DNA from: Zizania palustris
Taxonomy: Eukaryota; Streptophyta; Magnoliopsida; Poales; Poaceae
Direction of reading: 5' to 3'
NCBI GenBank assembly: GCA_019279435.1
Contig: JAAALK010000288.1
Span: 55,169,624-55,233,623 of the forward strand
DNA: 64,000 nucleotides
The notes beneath the pieces were generated by a model. The model saw only the letters and a program-made list of their open reading frames with translations, ran no database searches and was not told the origin of the DNA. This document shows, piece after piece, positions 48,701-58,100 of this stretch; position 1 is the stretch's first letter; each line of letters begins with the position of its first letter. The position numbers and the translations under genes are program-made.

Positions 48701-49567
48701 CTGTTGGAACACTATTGGCCAGTCGGCTCCGAGAGGTGGAATCTGAAGGCCAATGAACTCTTCAGCCAAGTCGCGCATGCTCATGCGGCGAGCCACCGAA
48801 GTCAACAGCCCTAGCCTCGTGGAAAGCAGGCTAGGGTTCGGAGCTACCTCCGCCTCTTTCCGGAACCAAATCTCCTAGAGAGGCCCTGCGAGGGGGGAGT
48901 CCTCTCTGACTTCAGCGTAGAACCATCGAAGGATCCAGTTGGTGTACCATCGGTCGTTGATGGCCTTCGCAGGGAAGTGCAGGGCGTGCTCCCTCCGCAA
49001 CTGGAAGTTGACACTACCGAAAGCCGTTATCACTTTGGAATCCCCGGGCCCATCCTGTGGCTTCTGCTGGCAGATGGCTTCGTGAGTTGCGGCGAAGATC
49101 TCCGAGCGTCCTTCGCACCCTTCGATCCGGAGCGCCCACTCGAAGATTGCCAGGCAGGCGACGGCATTGGGGGACAACTGAGGTAATGTAATATGAAATA
49201 GGTCCAGTACCTCTGCCAAAAAGTCGATGGCTGGGAGCCCCAAGCCGGCTTCGAAGAACGCCTCGAAGACTACTACTTCTCCACTTCGCGACCTCGGGGT
49301 CGACTCTGATCCTGGGACCCGAGTCCTCAGCCCGACTCCCAATTTCCCTTCTACGGCCTCCTCGATGGATTCGGCGGTGCTCGTAGATTGACCGATGAGG
49401 AAGCTCTGGGAAATCTTCTTCTTGGAAGGCGGACGGAGCTCCCGAGGGTTCTTAGGCCAGGGGTCGTCCGAAGTCCCCTCCATTGCCGCCGCCGCCGAGG
49501 CGGCCCATGCTTTCCTCTGCGCCAGATTGCTTGCTGTCGCTGGGATAGTATGGCTGGTTCTCGCCAT
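45758..49567 (-). pseudogene. antisense five-exon gene (aORF) of Tat element C
   Basis: Minus strand, antisense to gag-pol. Start ATG 49565-49567 (MARTSHTIPATA), chosen because element D keeps it. Exons: 49567-48673 (895 bp), 48594-47934 (661), 47851-47286 (566), 47208-46333 (876) and 46225-45758 (468). Introns: 78, 82, 77 and 107 bp, starting GT and ending AG except intron 4, whose acceptor reads AC. Phases match from exon to exon apart from one shift in exon 2. Exon 1 codes for a globular domain (VVFEAFFEAGLGLP, LPQLSPNAVACLAIFEWALR, NDRWYTNWILRWFYAE) that resembles plant 'putative gypsy type transposon' proteins (PF04195; from memory). Exon 3 is Ala/Val/Thr-rich, then LGLRALLEPLGEKSQDIA. 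Exon 4 is a long coiled coil. Exon 5 is acidic then basic. Breaks: TAG at 48875-48877 (codon 231), the exon 2 shift, TAG at 45980-45982 and the lost acceptor. Full length would be about 1150 residues. Function unknown. Confidence 0.75.
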
Positions 49568-49654
49568 TTGCTCGAAAGAGGGAGAGATTTGAGGTTGAGG
49601 AAAGTGAATCGCGAGTGCTAAGTGCGGTAAAAAGTTTCGAGTAACTTCTGTTTT

Positions 49655-49664
49655 CCCTTTTATA
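49655..49664 (-). promoter_or_regulatory. TATA box for aORF (element C)
   Basis: Minus-strand GGTTATAAAAGGG about 90 bases before the aORF ATG. Element D has GGTTATAAAAAGGG at the same place (55047-55060). It lies outside the LTR, so the antisense gene seems to have its own core promoter. Confidence 0.6.
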
Positions 49665-50047
49665 ACCACTCGCCGATTGCTATGCTTCGATTTCATTCAC
49701 ATCGCAGGTTCAGCTTCCGCCACTGACAGGCGGGTCCAGAAAGTGGAACGGTGTGCAACCGCCGTAAATATCGACTATTATCTTTTACTGGGCGTAACAG
49801 GCTACTTGCGCTGTAATGGCTATAATCCAGTGTTTTCCTCACGACGCTTGTGCTTCGAAGTGGTTTTCCTTCCTACGATGTGTTCCCACTGCGTAGGAAG
49901 CCTAGAGAGGGAGTCCCAACTCCATGGATCTGAAATCCTCCGAAGAACTGTAATGTGTTCAAATTCTCTCTAAGTCTCCGAATATGAAAATATTCCTTCT
50001 GTATACTGCCTTCCTTCTGTACAGGTTAAATACGGAGAGGCGTATTC

Positions 50048-50057
50048 GAGGGGCTAC
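50048..50057 (+). other. polypurine tract of Tat element C
   Basis: GAGGGGCTAC directly before the 3' LTR. Element D has the same sequence before its 3' LTR (minus strand, 54659-54668). Confidence 0.6.
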
Positions 50058-50547
50058 TGTTGGGGGAAATTGCTTCACTTGGAAGACTTAGAGATCAATA
50101 AACTCAAAGATTCCTTAAGCTTCAGAGCTGGTGGGCTCTTATTCGAAGGGGGAGGCGTCAAGCCGAAGGGTGCCTCGATATGACGTCCTGAGGAACCCTC
50201 CACAGGATACGGAGGCTCCGAAGCAGGGCGACAAGATTGATAAGATGTCTGGCTTATCCATCCGTATTGGAGAGTTTTACCTTATTTAACCTTGCTCCGG
50301 GTACTGAACAGTCCCGTGATGTCGGTTGTAATCTAGGGGTAATTAGGTCTTTTCCTTAGACGTTTTTGCCTATAAATACCCCCCTCTCTACCCTGTAAAA
50401 AGGATCCCCACGATCATTTAATACACAGATTCGGACTACTTGAGTTATTATCCAATACGGAGGCTCGAGTAAGTTCTTAAACATAAGCATACTGTTTGTT
50501 TGTTCTTGATAACAGAGAACCTGTTGGCACAATCTTTTGCGCCAACA
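50058..50547 (+). repeat. 3' LTR of Tat element C
   Basis: 490 bp, no length difference from the 5' LTR; about ten substitutions by eye. TATA box at 50371-50378. Followed by the target duplication CTATG. Confidence 0.92.
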
Positions 50548-51061
50548 CTATGCTATCCAAAAAAAATTTAAAAAAATCCCCAAAGCCCAAGAAGCATGCG
50601 TGTGTGAGATCATAGATTGATACCTTCTAGAACTAGACGCGCTAGGTGCACCGAAAGAAGATGTTGAGGAAGCGCGTTCTTGCCTATCCTCGCTTCATCC
50701 CGGCCATTCCTCGCCAATCCAATCGGTGAAGACGAAGTAGTTGTTCATGTGATGAAGTCCACGAGCGTCGCTATAGGAGCAACGCCTCCACGATATCCAC
50801 ATGTCCAGGGATAGGATTCTTCCCACGTCGGCGTGCTAGCACCGCTCGTGAGAAAACGGGAGATCCTCAATCTCAACTTTTGAGATCAAGAAAGGGAGGA
50901 GAGGAGTTCTTGGTGGCTAGGTCTAAACTATCAAAAGCTTGCCATCCAAGACCTCCTCCTTTCTTTACATAGGGAAGACAGCCTCTGATCGCCAGCATTT
51001 CGAAACCAACAAATCGGTTACAACTGATTTGTGCTCCAATAGATTCAATCTGTTTTACCCA

Positions 51062-51428
51062 CATCGGAACTTCCGATCCTAGATCGGAACTTCCGATCGA
51101 GTATTTCCGGTCTCTCAATCCAGCACATTATCATAATAGATCCAATCTGTTTTCGCCCACCTCGGAACTTCTGATATACATATTGGAACTTCCAATCATT
51201 ACAATCTTCCCGATCCAAAATGGAAACTTCCGATTTTAACTCTCTGTCTCTAATTAGAAATTATCAGAACTTCTGATACCATATCGAAACTTCTGATTTG
51301 AGCTCTCAGTTTCGCAAACCATAAATTATCGGAACTTCCGATACCATATCGGAAGTTCTGATTTGAGCTCTCTATTTCCAATTCAAAAAATAATTGAAAC
51401 TTCCGATTTCAAATCGGAACATCTGATC
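51062..51428. repeat. cluster of ATCGGAACTTCCGAT palindromes
   Basis: Eleven copies or near copies of a 15-bp palindrome (ATCGGAACTTCCGAT and variants), many in pairs about 19-20 bp apart (51063/51082, 51262/51281, 51327/51346, 51388/51408). They lie within the solo LTR. Spacing between pairs is irregular, roughly 60-100 bp. Confidence 0.85.
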
Positions 51429-51464
51429 AACCAGAATTTTCTTGAGCATACTTCCTTCACTTCT

Positions 51465-51594
51465 CTAGTACAACCATGTTGAAATTAATGATGAACAGCT
51501 CAAAGCTCAAAGGGAGCGACTTGAGAATCACATCAATAGCCAAGTATGGATCCAGTAGAGAACCTAGTCTATCTAGAGTCTCAATGAAACCAAT
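51465..51594 (-). pseudogene. copia gag central fragment
   Basis: Minus-strand peptide MIGFIETLDRLGSLLDPYLA then IDVILKSLPLSFELFIINFN, a typical copia gag stretch. Bounded on the right by the CRM derivative (TSD CATCC at 51595-51599) and on the left by the solo LTR (TSD CTTCT at 51460-51464). Confidence 0.75.
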
Positions 51595-51599
51595 CATCC

Positions 51600-52485
51600 T
51601 GATGGAGGAGGGGGTGCCCGATCTTCCGTTAGGTGGGGGATAAACAATGATTTGTGGAGAACTCGACGTTGATGATTCGGCTTCTGATCCACGAGATTGG
51701 TCTTTGCAATCGCTACACCACTGCTCCGTTGGTTATCAACCAAGCACAGCCTGATTGACCTCGCCAAGAAGTCTAATCCTTGCTTGTGAATCGAAGAACA
51801 CAAGCAAGAACGTAGAAAACGCAATCGAATTGAAAATTCTATTGGAATCTGTGAATTGGGGTTCACTTACAAAACCGGCGAAGCGGTGGCTATCAAAGCA
51901 ACATGTAAACTAAACCCCAAAACCCTATATGGCTGTAGAAACACCTTATATAGTAGTTTGGGACACACCCCTAATGGGCTCAACTGGATACACGGCCCAA
52001 AAGGCCCAATAACGCAGAAAACAGCATGCTGACAGATTCTGGACTCTATCTTGTTTTGACGATACCCGTTGATCTAGAACGAATTTTGAGATGAAACCAG
52101 CGGCATTGGAAAGGTTATGAAGTTATCTTTCCGTGGCTAGGTGGACGTCAAAAACGGAGTCCGTATGCGGCCAGGGCAATGATTTTAGTGCACACTACTC
52201 CTGGAATCCGAGTTGGACACGAATTGTAGTTGGATTGGACTCTCAAATTGGATTGGACGTCCTTCCTGGTTCTTCTCCAACTCTTTGTTTATCTCCAAGT
52301 GATTTTCATCATCTCTATAGTTCCTAACAATAATAATAATATTAGGTAGTAATTTATTCCCAAGATAATATACTTAGATACTTAGAAACGAGTTGACATG
52401 GAGATTTAATCGTCGTGCTCGAACTTGAATAATTGGATCTTGGTATTCATGTATGGTTGTATCATTGGTAGGGATGTCCTCATCA
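51600..52485 (-). repeat. 3' LTR of CRM derivative
   Basis: 886 bp; on the minus strand TGATGAGGACATCC to GGGCACCCCCTCCTCCATCA. A purine tract AGAAGGGGAGGA precedes it. Its first about 204 bp recur at 53477-53680 as the partial 5' LTR. Confidence 0.8.
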
Positions 52486-52743
52486 TCCTCCCCTTCTTGA
52501 TTTGGAGTCGTCCTCAACTCAACGTTTATTGGTCCCCAATCAACTTCCAAGATAATACAAGAGTTCCATATACATGCATCTCTTCTATTAATCTAAAGTA
52601 TTTCTGAAATTGAAAATGAATGCATCTCATGGTGTAGCATCTGAAGTTCAAATATATAAAAATTAAATCAAACATGGAAAGCATGCACTTTAACTTGTTT
52701 CCTCACAATCATGATCATATCCCAACTGGTGATGTTCTTATCA
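52486..52743 (-). other. second, older LTR-start copy inside CRM derivative
   Basis: Minus strand: a pol end with purine tract and LTR start (TGATAAGAACATCACC at 52743) is followed about 200 bp later by another pol end, purine tract and the real 3' LTR start at 52485. The 3' end of the element is thus duplicated in tandem. Confidence 0.55.
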
Positions 52744-53459
52744 TTCTCCCCCTCTTGAAATAGAGTCGTCCTCGACTCATACTCATCTTTTGCTCCCATG
52801 GTTGGTTTCAATTCTGCAACGTTAAATGTGGAACTATCCCAAAACTTGGGAGGCAAGACAAGTTTATATTTATGTAACTCAACATAAGATAAAAACTCGG
52901 GAGGCATATCAAATTTACACTTATGTAGCTTAATATGAGATAAATACTTAGTGATAACTAGGGGCAAAGTATAAACTATATTAGTAAGAGAATAATAAGC
53001 AGTTTCACAAATCAAAGCATAGCACACATCTTGACTATGAATTTCAGTTTGATCAGTTTTATGTGCAAGGATAGAAGAATCTTTTAATTTGATTTCATGA
53101 TGAATTTCAGATCTAATATCAAGTTGTTTGCTCTCATTAGTTGTCGTCTCGATATCATATTTAATAATTTCATCAGAAGTTGAAAGCAACAAAGTAGATT
53201 TCACATCCTCATGCACAACGGTGTAGTTATTAGTCCTATCATGGTGAAGTGCATCATTATCAAATTGCAAAGGGTGTTCTATTATTTCAGCTGATGAAGC
53301 AACCTCAACGGGTACCTGTAAGAACTTTTTACCTGATACCTCAACTCGTGCAGAGATGGAAGGCCATATGCTTGCTGATGTTTGTGCAGGTACATGTGCA
53401 GGTGCATGACGAATACTTGAAGAATAGAAAGGCTTGGTTAGTACCGGTGTGCTCGTCAC
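52668..53459 (-). CDS. fusion frame of CRM pol pieces (protease-RT linker joined to integrase end)
   Basis: An open minus-strand frame of 263 codons. Its middle (EIIKYDIETTT, VCYALICETAYYSLTNIVYT) aligns with the linker between protease and reverse transcriptase of the CRM polyprotein (near 9900-10190). Its end (LPPKFWDSSTFNVAELKP then DEYESRTTLFQEGE) aligns with the integrase C terminus and runs into LTR sequence. All catalytic parts are missing. The frame contains two diverged copies of a short LHKCKF/LHKYKL block. It starts at a GTG in the frame as given; an ATG (MSDEHTG) lies just upstream in another frame. Whether it is expressed is unknown. Confidence 0.5.
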   Translation of the reverse strand: MTSTPVLTKPFYSSSIRHAPAHVPAQTSASIWPSISARVEVSGKKFLQVPVEVASSAEIIEHPLQFDNDALHHDRTNNYTVVHEDVKSTLLLSTSDEIIKYDIETTTNESKQLDIRSEIHHEIKLKDSSILAHKTDQTEIHSQDVCYALICETAYYSLTNIVYTLPLVITKYLSHIKLHKCKFDMPPEFLSYVELHKYKLVLPPKFWDSSTFNVAELKPTMGAKDEYESRTTLFQEGENDKNITSWDMIMIVRKQVKVHAFHV

Positions 53460-53476
53460 TCATGGTGGATAGGAGT

Positions 53477-53680
53477 CTCTCTTTGTTTATCTCCAAGTGA
53501 TTTTCATCATCTCCATGGTTCCTAATAATAATAATAATAGGTAGTAATTTATTCTCAAGATAATATACTAAGATACTTAGAAACGAGTTGACCTGGAGAT
53601 TTAATCGTCGTGCTCGAACTTGAATAATTGGATCTTGGTATTCATGTATGGTTGTATCATTGGTAGGGATGTCCTCATCA
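53477..53680 (-). repeat. truncated 5' LTR of CRM derivative
   Basis: About 204 bp, nearly identical to 52281-52485, cut off abruptly at 53477 where internal sequence starts. Right target duplication CATCC follows. Confidence 0.75.
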
Positions 53681-53685
53681 CATCC

Positions 53686-54149
53686 TGATCACATGAGGAC
53701 TCAATGGGCTCCTTTCAGCCATCCTACTACCCAAATAAGGCCTTAGACACATTGTATCTCTCGACCCTTGCCTAGTTCTGAAGCATGCCCTTCAGGCCTA
53801 CGATCATATTGTAAGCATCTCGTTCCTCATATTGTTTATAAGACTTAGAGGACATACAGGCAAGCATCAAACAACTGACATCTACGAAATCACTAGCATG
53901 CTTCTCATAACGCTTGTCTGCTGTAGAAGCATCCTCTTCTGGTTCATCGGGGTGAGGTTTCTCTATAACATAATCCTTTTTCTCTTGCTTAAGAACAATT
54001 CTCAAGTTTCGGTACCAATCCATAAATTTTGTTCCATACAATTTCTCTCGTTCAAGAATAGATCGCAAATTAAAAACTAGAGTGCTCTTAACAGTAGTAG
54101 TAGGTACCATCATGTACAAAAGATTAATGCAAGGTTCAACACTATGCAA
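53686..54149 (-). pseudogene. copia gag N-terminal fragment
   Basis: Minus-strand frame containing NLRSILEREKLYGTKFMDWY and NLRIVLKQEKKDYVIEKPHP then DEPEEDASTADKRYEKHAS, the usual N-terminal pattern of plant copia gag. The likely start is MVPTTTVKS rather than the upstream MHSVEP. It ends with a TAG near 53772 and continues in degraded form to the CRM derivative. Confidence 0.8.
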
Positions 54150-54161
54150 TGTTTATCTTCT

Positions 54162-54658
54162 TGTTGGCATAAAAGATTATGCTAACAGGTTCTCTGAGAT
54201 CAAGAACAGACAAACAGTGAGTTCGTGTTTAAGAACTATCTCAAGCCTCCGAATTGGATAATAGCTTAAGTAGTTCGAATATGTGTATTAGAATAGCTGA
54301 GTATTCGATCCCCATTACAGGGTAAGAAGGTGGGTATTTATAGGCAAAAACGTCTAAGGAAAAGACCTATTTACCCCTCAATTACAACAGAAAGAGTGGA
54401 AATTATTCGGTACCCTGAACAGGGTTAAAATGGTAAAATCTACCCAAAGCAAGTAGATAAGTCAAACATCTTATCAATCCTGTCGTTTGGCTCTGAAGCC
54501 TCACATCTTGCGGAGGGTTCCTTCGGATCGTAGATCGAAGCACCCTTCGGCTTAACGACTCCTCCACCTTCGAGCATGAGCCCATCGGCTCTGAAGCTGA
54601 TAAGTCCTTTTGAACTGTTAATCTCTAAGTGTAGATAGTGAAGCATTTTCCCCCAACA
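54162..54658 (-). repeat. 3' LTR of Tat element D
   Basis: 497 bp, minus-strand TGTTGGGGGAAAATGC to TTTTATGCCAACA, TATA box at 54335-54342. Preceded on the minus strand by the purine tract GAGGGGCTAC. Confidence 0.88.
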
Positions 54659-55049
54659 GTAGCCCCTCGAATACGCCTCTCCGAATTTGACCTGTATAGA
54701 AGGGAGGCAGTATACGCAAGGAACATTTTCATATTCTGAGACTTAGAGAAAGTTGAACACATTACAATTATTCGAAGGGTCTTTGATCCGAGGCGTTCGG
54801 ACCACGGCTTCGAGCCCCCAACCGTCGTGTGAACGCTTCGTGGGAAAGAGAACCGTTACGAAGTCTAAACGTCGTGAAGAGCCGTTTGATTAGAACTGTT
54901 ACTATACAAGTAGCCGTTACGCTCTATAAAAGGTAACAGTCGAAATTTACGGCGGACTCACACCGTTCCGCTCCCTGGACCCACCTGCCAGTGACGGAAG
55001 TCAAACCTGCAGTGTGAATGCAATCGAAGCACAGCAACTAGTGGGCGGT

Positions 55050-55059
55050 TATAAAAAGG
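55050..55059 (+). promoter_or_regulatory. TATA box for aORF (element D)
   Basis: TATAAAAAGG, 105 bases before the aORF ATG (55155). A second candidate, TATAAAAGG, lies at 54925-54933. The nearer box matches element C in both sequence and distance. Confidence 0.6.
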
Positions 55060-55154
55060 GGACTGGAATTTACCTAGAGCTTTTTACCGTGCCTAGCATC
55101 CGAAACTTACTTTCTTCAACCTCCAACTTTCTCCACTTCCCGAGCCACCAAGCC

Positions 55155-58100
55155 ATGGCGAGGACCAGCCACACCATGCCGACGGCGGTGGGCACTCTGG
55201 CGCAGAGGCAGGCATGGGCGGCTTCAGCCGTAGCAGCAATGGCGGGAGATCCGGGCAACGCCTGGCCCAAGAACCCCCGGGAGCTCCGCCCGCCATCCAA
55301 GAAGAAGATCCCCCAAAGCTTCCTCATCGGCCAATCCACCAGCACCGCAGAATCCATTGAAGAGGCCGTGGAAGGGAAGCTGGGGACCAGAATGAGGACT
55401 CGAGTCCCCGGGCAGAAATCAACTCCGCGGCCACGGAGCGGAGAGGTCGTGGTCTTCGAGGCCTTCTTCGAAGCAAGCCTGGGGCTTTCGACCATCGACT
55501 TCTTATCTGAGGTATTGGACATGTTCCACATTACCTTGCCCCAGCTGTCTCCCAATGCCATCGCCCGTCTGGCTTTCTTCGAATGGGCGCTTTGGGCCGA
55601 AGGGTGCGAGGGGCGGTCTGAGGTCTTCGCCACCACCCACGAAGCCATCTGCCAGCCAAAGCCGCAAGATGGCCCCGGGGACACCAAGGTGATAACAGCC
55701 TTTGGAAGTGTCAACTTCCAGCTGCAGAGGGAGCATGCCCAGCATTTTCCAGTGAAGGCCATCAACAACCGATGGTACACTAACTGGATCCTTCGGTGGT
55801 TCTACGCCGAGGTTGGAGAGGACTCCCCTCTCGCCGGAACCCTTCAAGAGATCTGGTTTCGGAAGGAGGCAGAGGTTACCCCGAACCCTAGCCTGCTCTC
55901 AACGCGGCTAGGGCTACTGACTTCGGTGGCCAGTCGCATGAGCATGCTGCGATCTTGCTGAAGAGTTCATCGCTCTTCGAATTCCACCCCTCGGGGCAAA
56001 CTGGCCGATAGTGTTTCAACACGCTTCGGAGGGTGAGATCCGAACTCTAGGTAAGACTTCGACTCTCCTGCAATAATATGTTAGATGAAGAAAATATCAT
56101 ACTTATAATATGTTACCCTTTTTCCAGCGGCTCCACTAGCGTTAGCCCCGGAGCAGATAGCACGGGCCACCGAACGGGTCCTCGGAGCCCCTACGGTGGC
56201 TGAAAGGTAGAAGAGGATGGAGCTGGTGGGGAGCTGGGAGCGCTCCAACAGGGTGTGGGGAGCCCTCAGGATAGTGCCTCCTCCTCTACCGGATTTTAAC
56301 CTGGCCGGAGCGGCCCCTCGGAAGAGGAAAGCCGTCGCCGAGCCTCCAAAGAAGGCCGGCAAGACCCCCACTAAGAGAAGAAGGTGGTGAACCCCTACTT
56401 CGTCCGCTTCGTCCTTGGGCATTCGGCGCTCGGCTTCAGAGGAGTCCGGGAGCAAAGGCTCCGACGTCCAATTGGCGAAGCACTTCGAGAACTACCTCCT
56501 GGAAGGCGACGAAGACGCAGCAGGGGTCCCAACCGAAGCTTCTGCTCGGGAGGCTGTGGAGGTAGACATGGCACATACTCCCGCGCCCGCTATCGTGAGC
56601 TCGGAGCCGGAGACCGTCGCCCCCAACTCACCCGTAGCTAGGGTGATCATGGCGAAGGTTGAGGCTCCAGCGGCAAATACACCGGAGAGGACTTCGGGGG
56701 ATGACCTCGACGAGATTCTCCGGATGTATGAAGTCCTAGAGGACCCGACGATTTACCTCACAGTGCCTAAGAAACCATGTTGAAGAATATGGTTTTGATA
56801 TTCCAGATGTGATGAGTGATTGTCAACGGAAGCCAAAGGAATAGAGAGATGAAGACCTATCGAGTCTGAGGCGCATGTGACTCAGGTACACGGGCAGTGA
56901 TCGACGGCCGGGTAGAGGAGCCGCGGAGTCGGGCTGGCCCAATCCGGGTACATGGCTAGGAGTGGCAGATGATCCACTGGTCTGTTGACTGGGTTTGACT
57001 CAGGTACACGGGCGGCGAGCGATTGCCGGGCTGAGGAAGCTGCGGGGTCGGGTCGGCCCAATCCGGGTACCCGGTGCGAAGACGGTGGACGCTTTGTTAG
57101 TTTCGGTGTAAGACTGACAAACTATGATTAATTTATTTTTAGGATATTAATATTTAGTTTTTAAGTTTAAAATATTTTTATTTGAGTCGGGTGATTTTTT
57201 TAAGAATATTTTAGTAATTTTCGGAATTTATTTTAGAGTCAGTTTATTTTACCGAGGGTAAATTAGTCTTTCATGTATTAGGATTTGCCTATAAATAAGC
57301 CCTATCCCCTTGGGGATAGAGGACTTTTTTTATTAGATCAATCTACAGTCCAATTTTTCTGGTTCCGCATTGTCTTTCCACCGAAAACTTTTCTTCTCAG
57401 AAGTTTTTTCTCTTGGCATTGCGTGGCGGCATGTGCATCTCCAGTGTGCTTCTCTAGGCACTGCAATCCACTGAAAAGCAGCTGCTGCAGGAAGCAATTT
57501 TTTTGGCTGGCATGTTTGTGCTGCACGGCAGCGGGCCCCAGCCATTGATTCCACAACCTTTTTCCCATGCGAGCACTGTTTCCTTTTTTCCCAGCGGCTG
57601 AGATCGGTGTTTCGCGTGAAATCAAAAGGTCCGGCGGCGTGAGCACACGGGGCCTCTGCTGGCAGCTTTCTGCGCTGGTTCTTTGGTGATTCTCCACGCC
57701 GGCATGAAGACAGCCTGAGAAGTACTGCGCACGAGAACTCGATGCAGGTAAATTTTAGGTAGTTTTAATCTACTATTTTTAGGGAGATCAAATTTTTAGA
57801 TAATCATCTATTAATAAATTAGCTAAAAATCAATTTTGAGATTTTGTTGTTATTCTTACCTGTTAAATTTTTATCTCGTATTATTTAAATATATTTGTTT
57901 AATATGTTCATGTAAAAAGAAAACAAACATTTATTAGTTGGAGTCATTTATTTCGGTCTATTTCTGAATTAATTTTTAATGATGCATATCTTATTCATTT
58001 GATTAATATTTTATTCCTAGACTGAAATATAAATATATCGTGATTTTTCTAGCTATTTGTATTTACTGCAGTATTTTTATTTAGATTATTTTAATATCAG

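Larger units (their letters stand above)
38867..50547 (+). mobile_element. Tat-lineage Ty3/gypsy element C, full length
   Basis: The only Tat element here with both ends: 11681 bp, target duplication CTATG at 38862-38866 and 50548-50552, and two 490-bp LTRs that differ at about ten positions by eye (2.0%; about 0.8 million years at 1.3e-8 per site per year). Layout from left: 5' LTR, primer site, gag-pol on plus, 116-bp repeats, antisense multi-exon gene on minus, polypurine tract, 3' LTR. It serves as the reference for reading elements A, B and D. Confidence 0.9.
38844..51459 (-). repeat. solo LTR inside copia gag, split by Tat element C
   Basis: Copies of CTTCT flank this segment (38839-38843 and 51460-51464), and the gag frame matches on both sides. 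Without Tat element C and one CTATG copy the insert is about 0.93 kb. It starts TGAAGGAAGTATG on the minus strand and ends CCCCAATA, which fits an LTR whose terminal CA became TA. No coding sequence inside. The part at 51062-51428 holds an array of short palindromes. Confidence 0.5.
51600..53680 (-). mobile_element. internally deleted CRM-type element
   Basis: Minus-strand element of 2081 bp flanked by CATCC (51595-51599 and 53681-53685). It has a complete 3' LTR (51600-52485), about 1 kb of internal DNA and only the first about 204 bp of the 5' LTR (53477-53680). The 3' LTR aligns with the CRM LTR at 6043 (TGATGAGGACATC start, CCGATCTTCCGNTAGGT and ATCGCTACACCACTGCTCCGTTGG-like blocks near its end). 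No gag, reverse transcriptase or integrase core remains, so it can have moved only with help from a full CRM element. Confidence 0.8.

Noticed and set aside
50553..51061. Possible host exon next to the Tat element C insertion
   Set aside because: Lies inside the solo LTR bounded by CTTCT duplications; no coding frame of note.
51062..51428. Heat-shock element array or CRISPR-like array in the palindrome cluster
   Set aside because: Heat-shock elements need GAA and TTC two bases apart, here the spacing is one; repeats are degenerate and unevenly spaced, without unique spacers of equal length, in a plant LTR.
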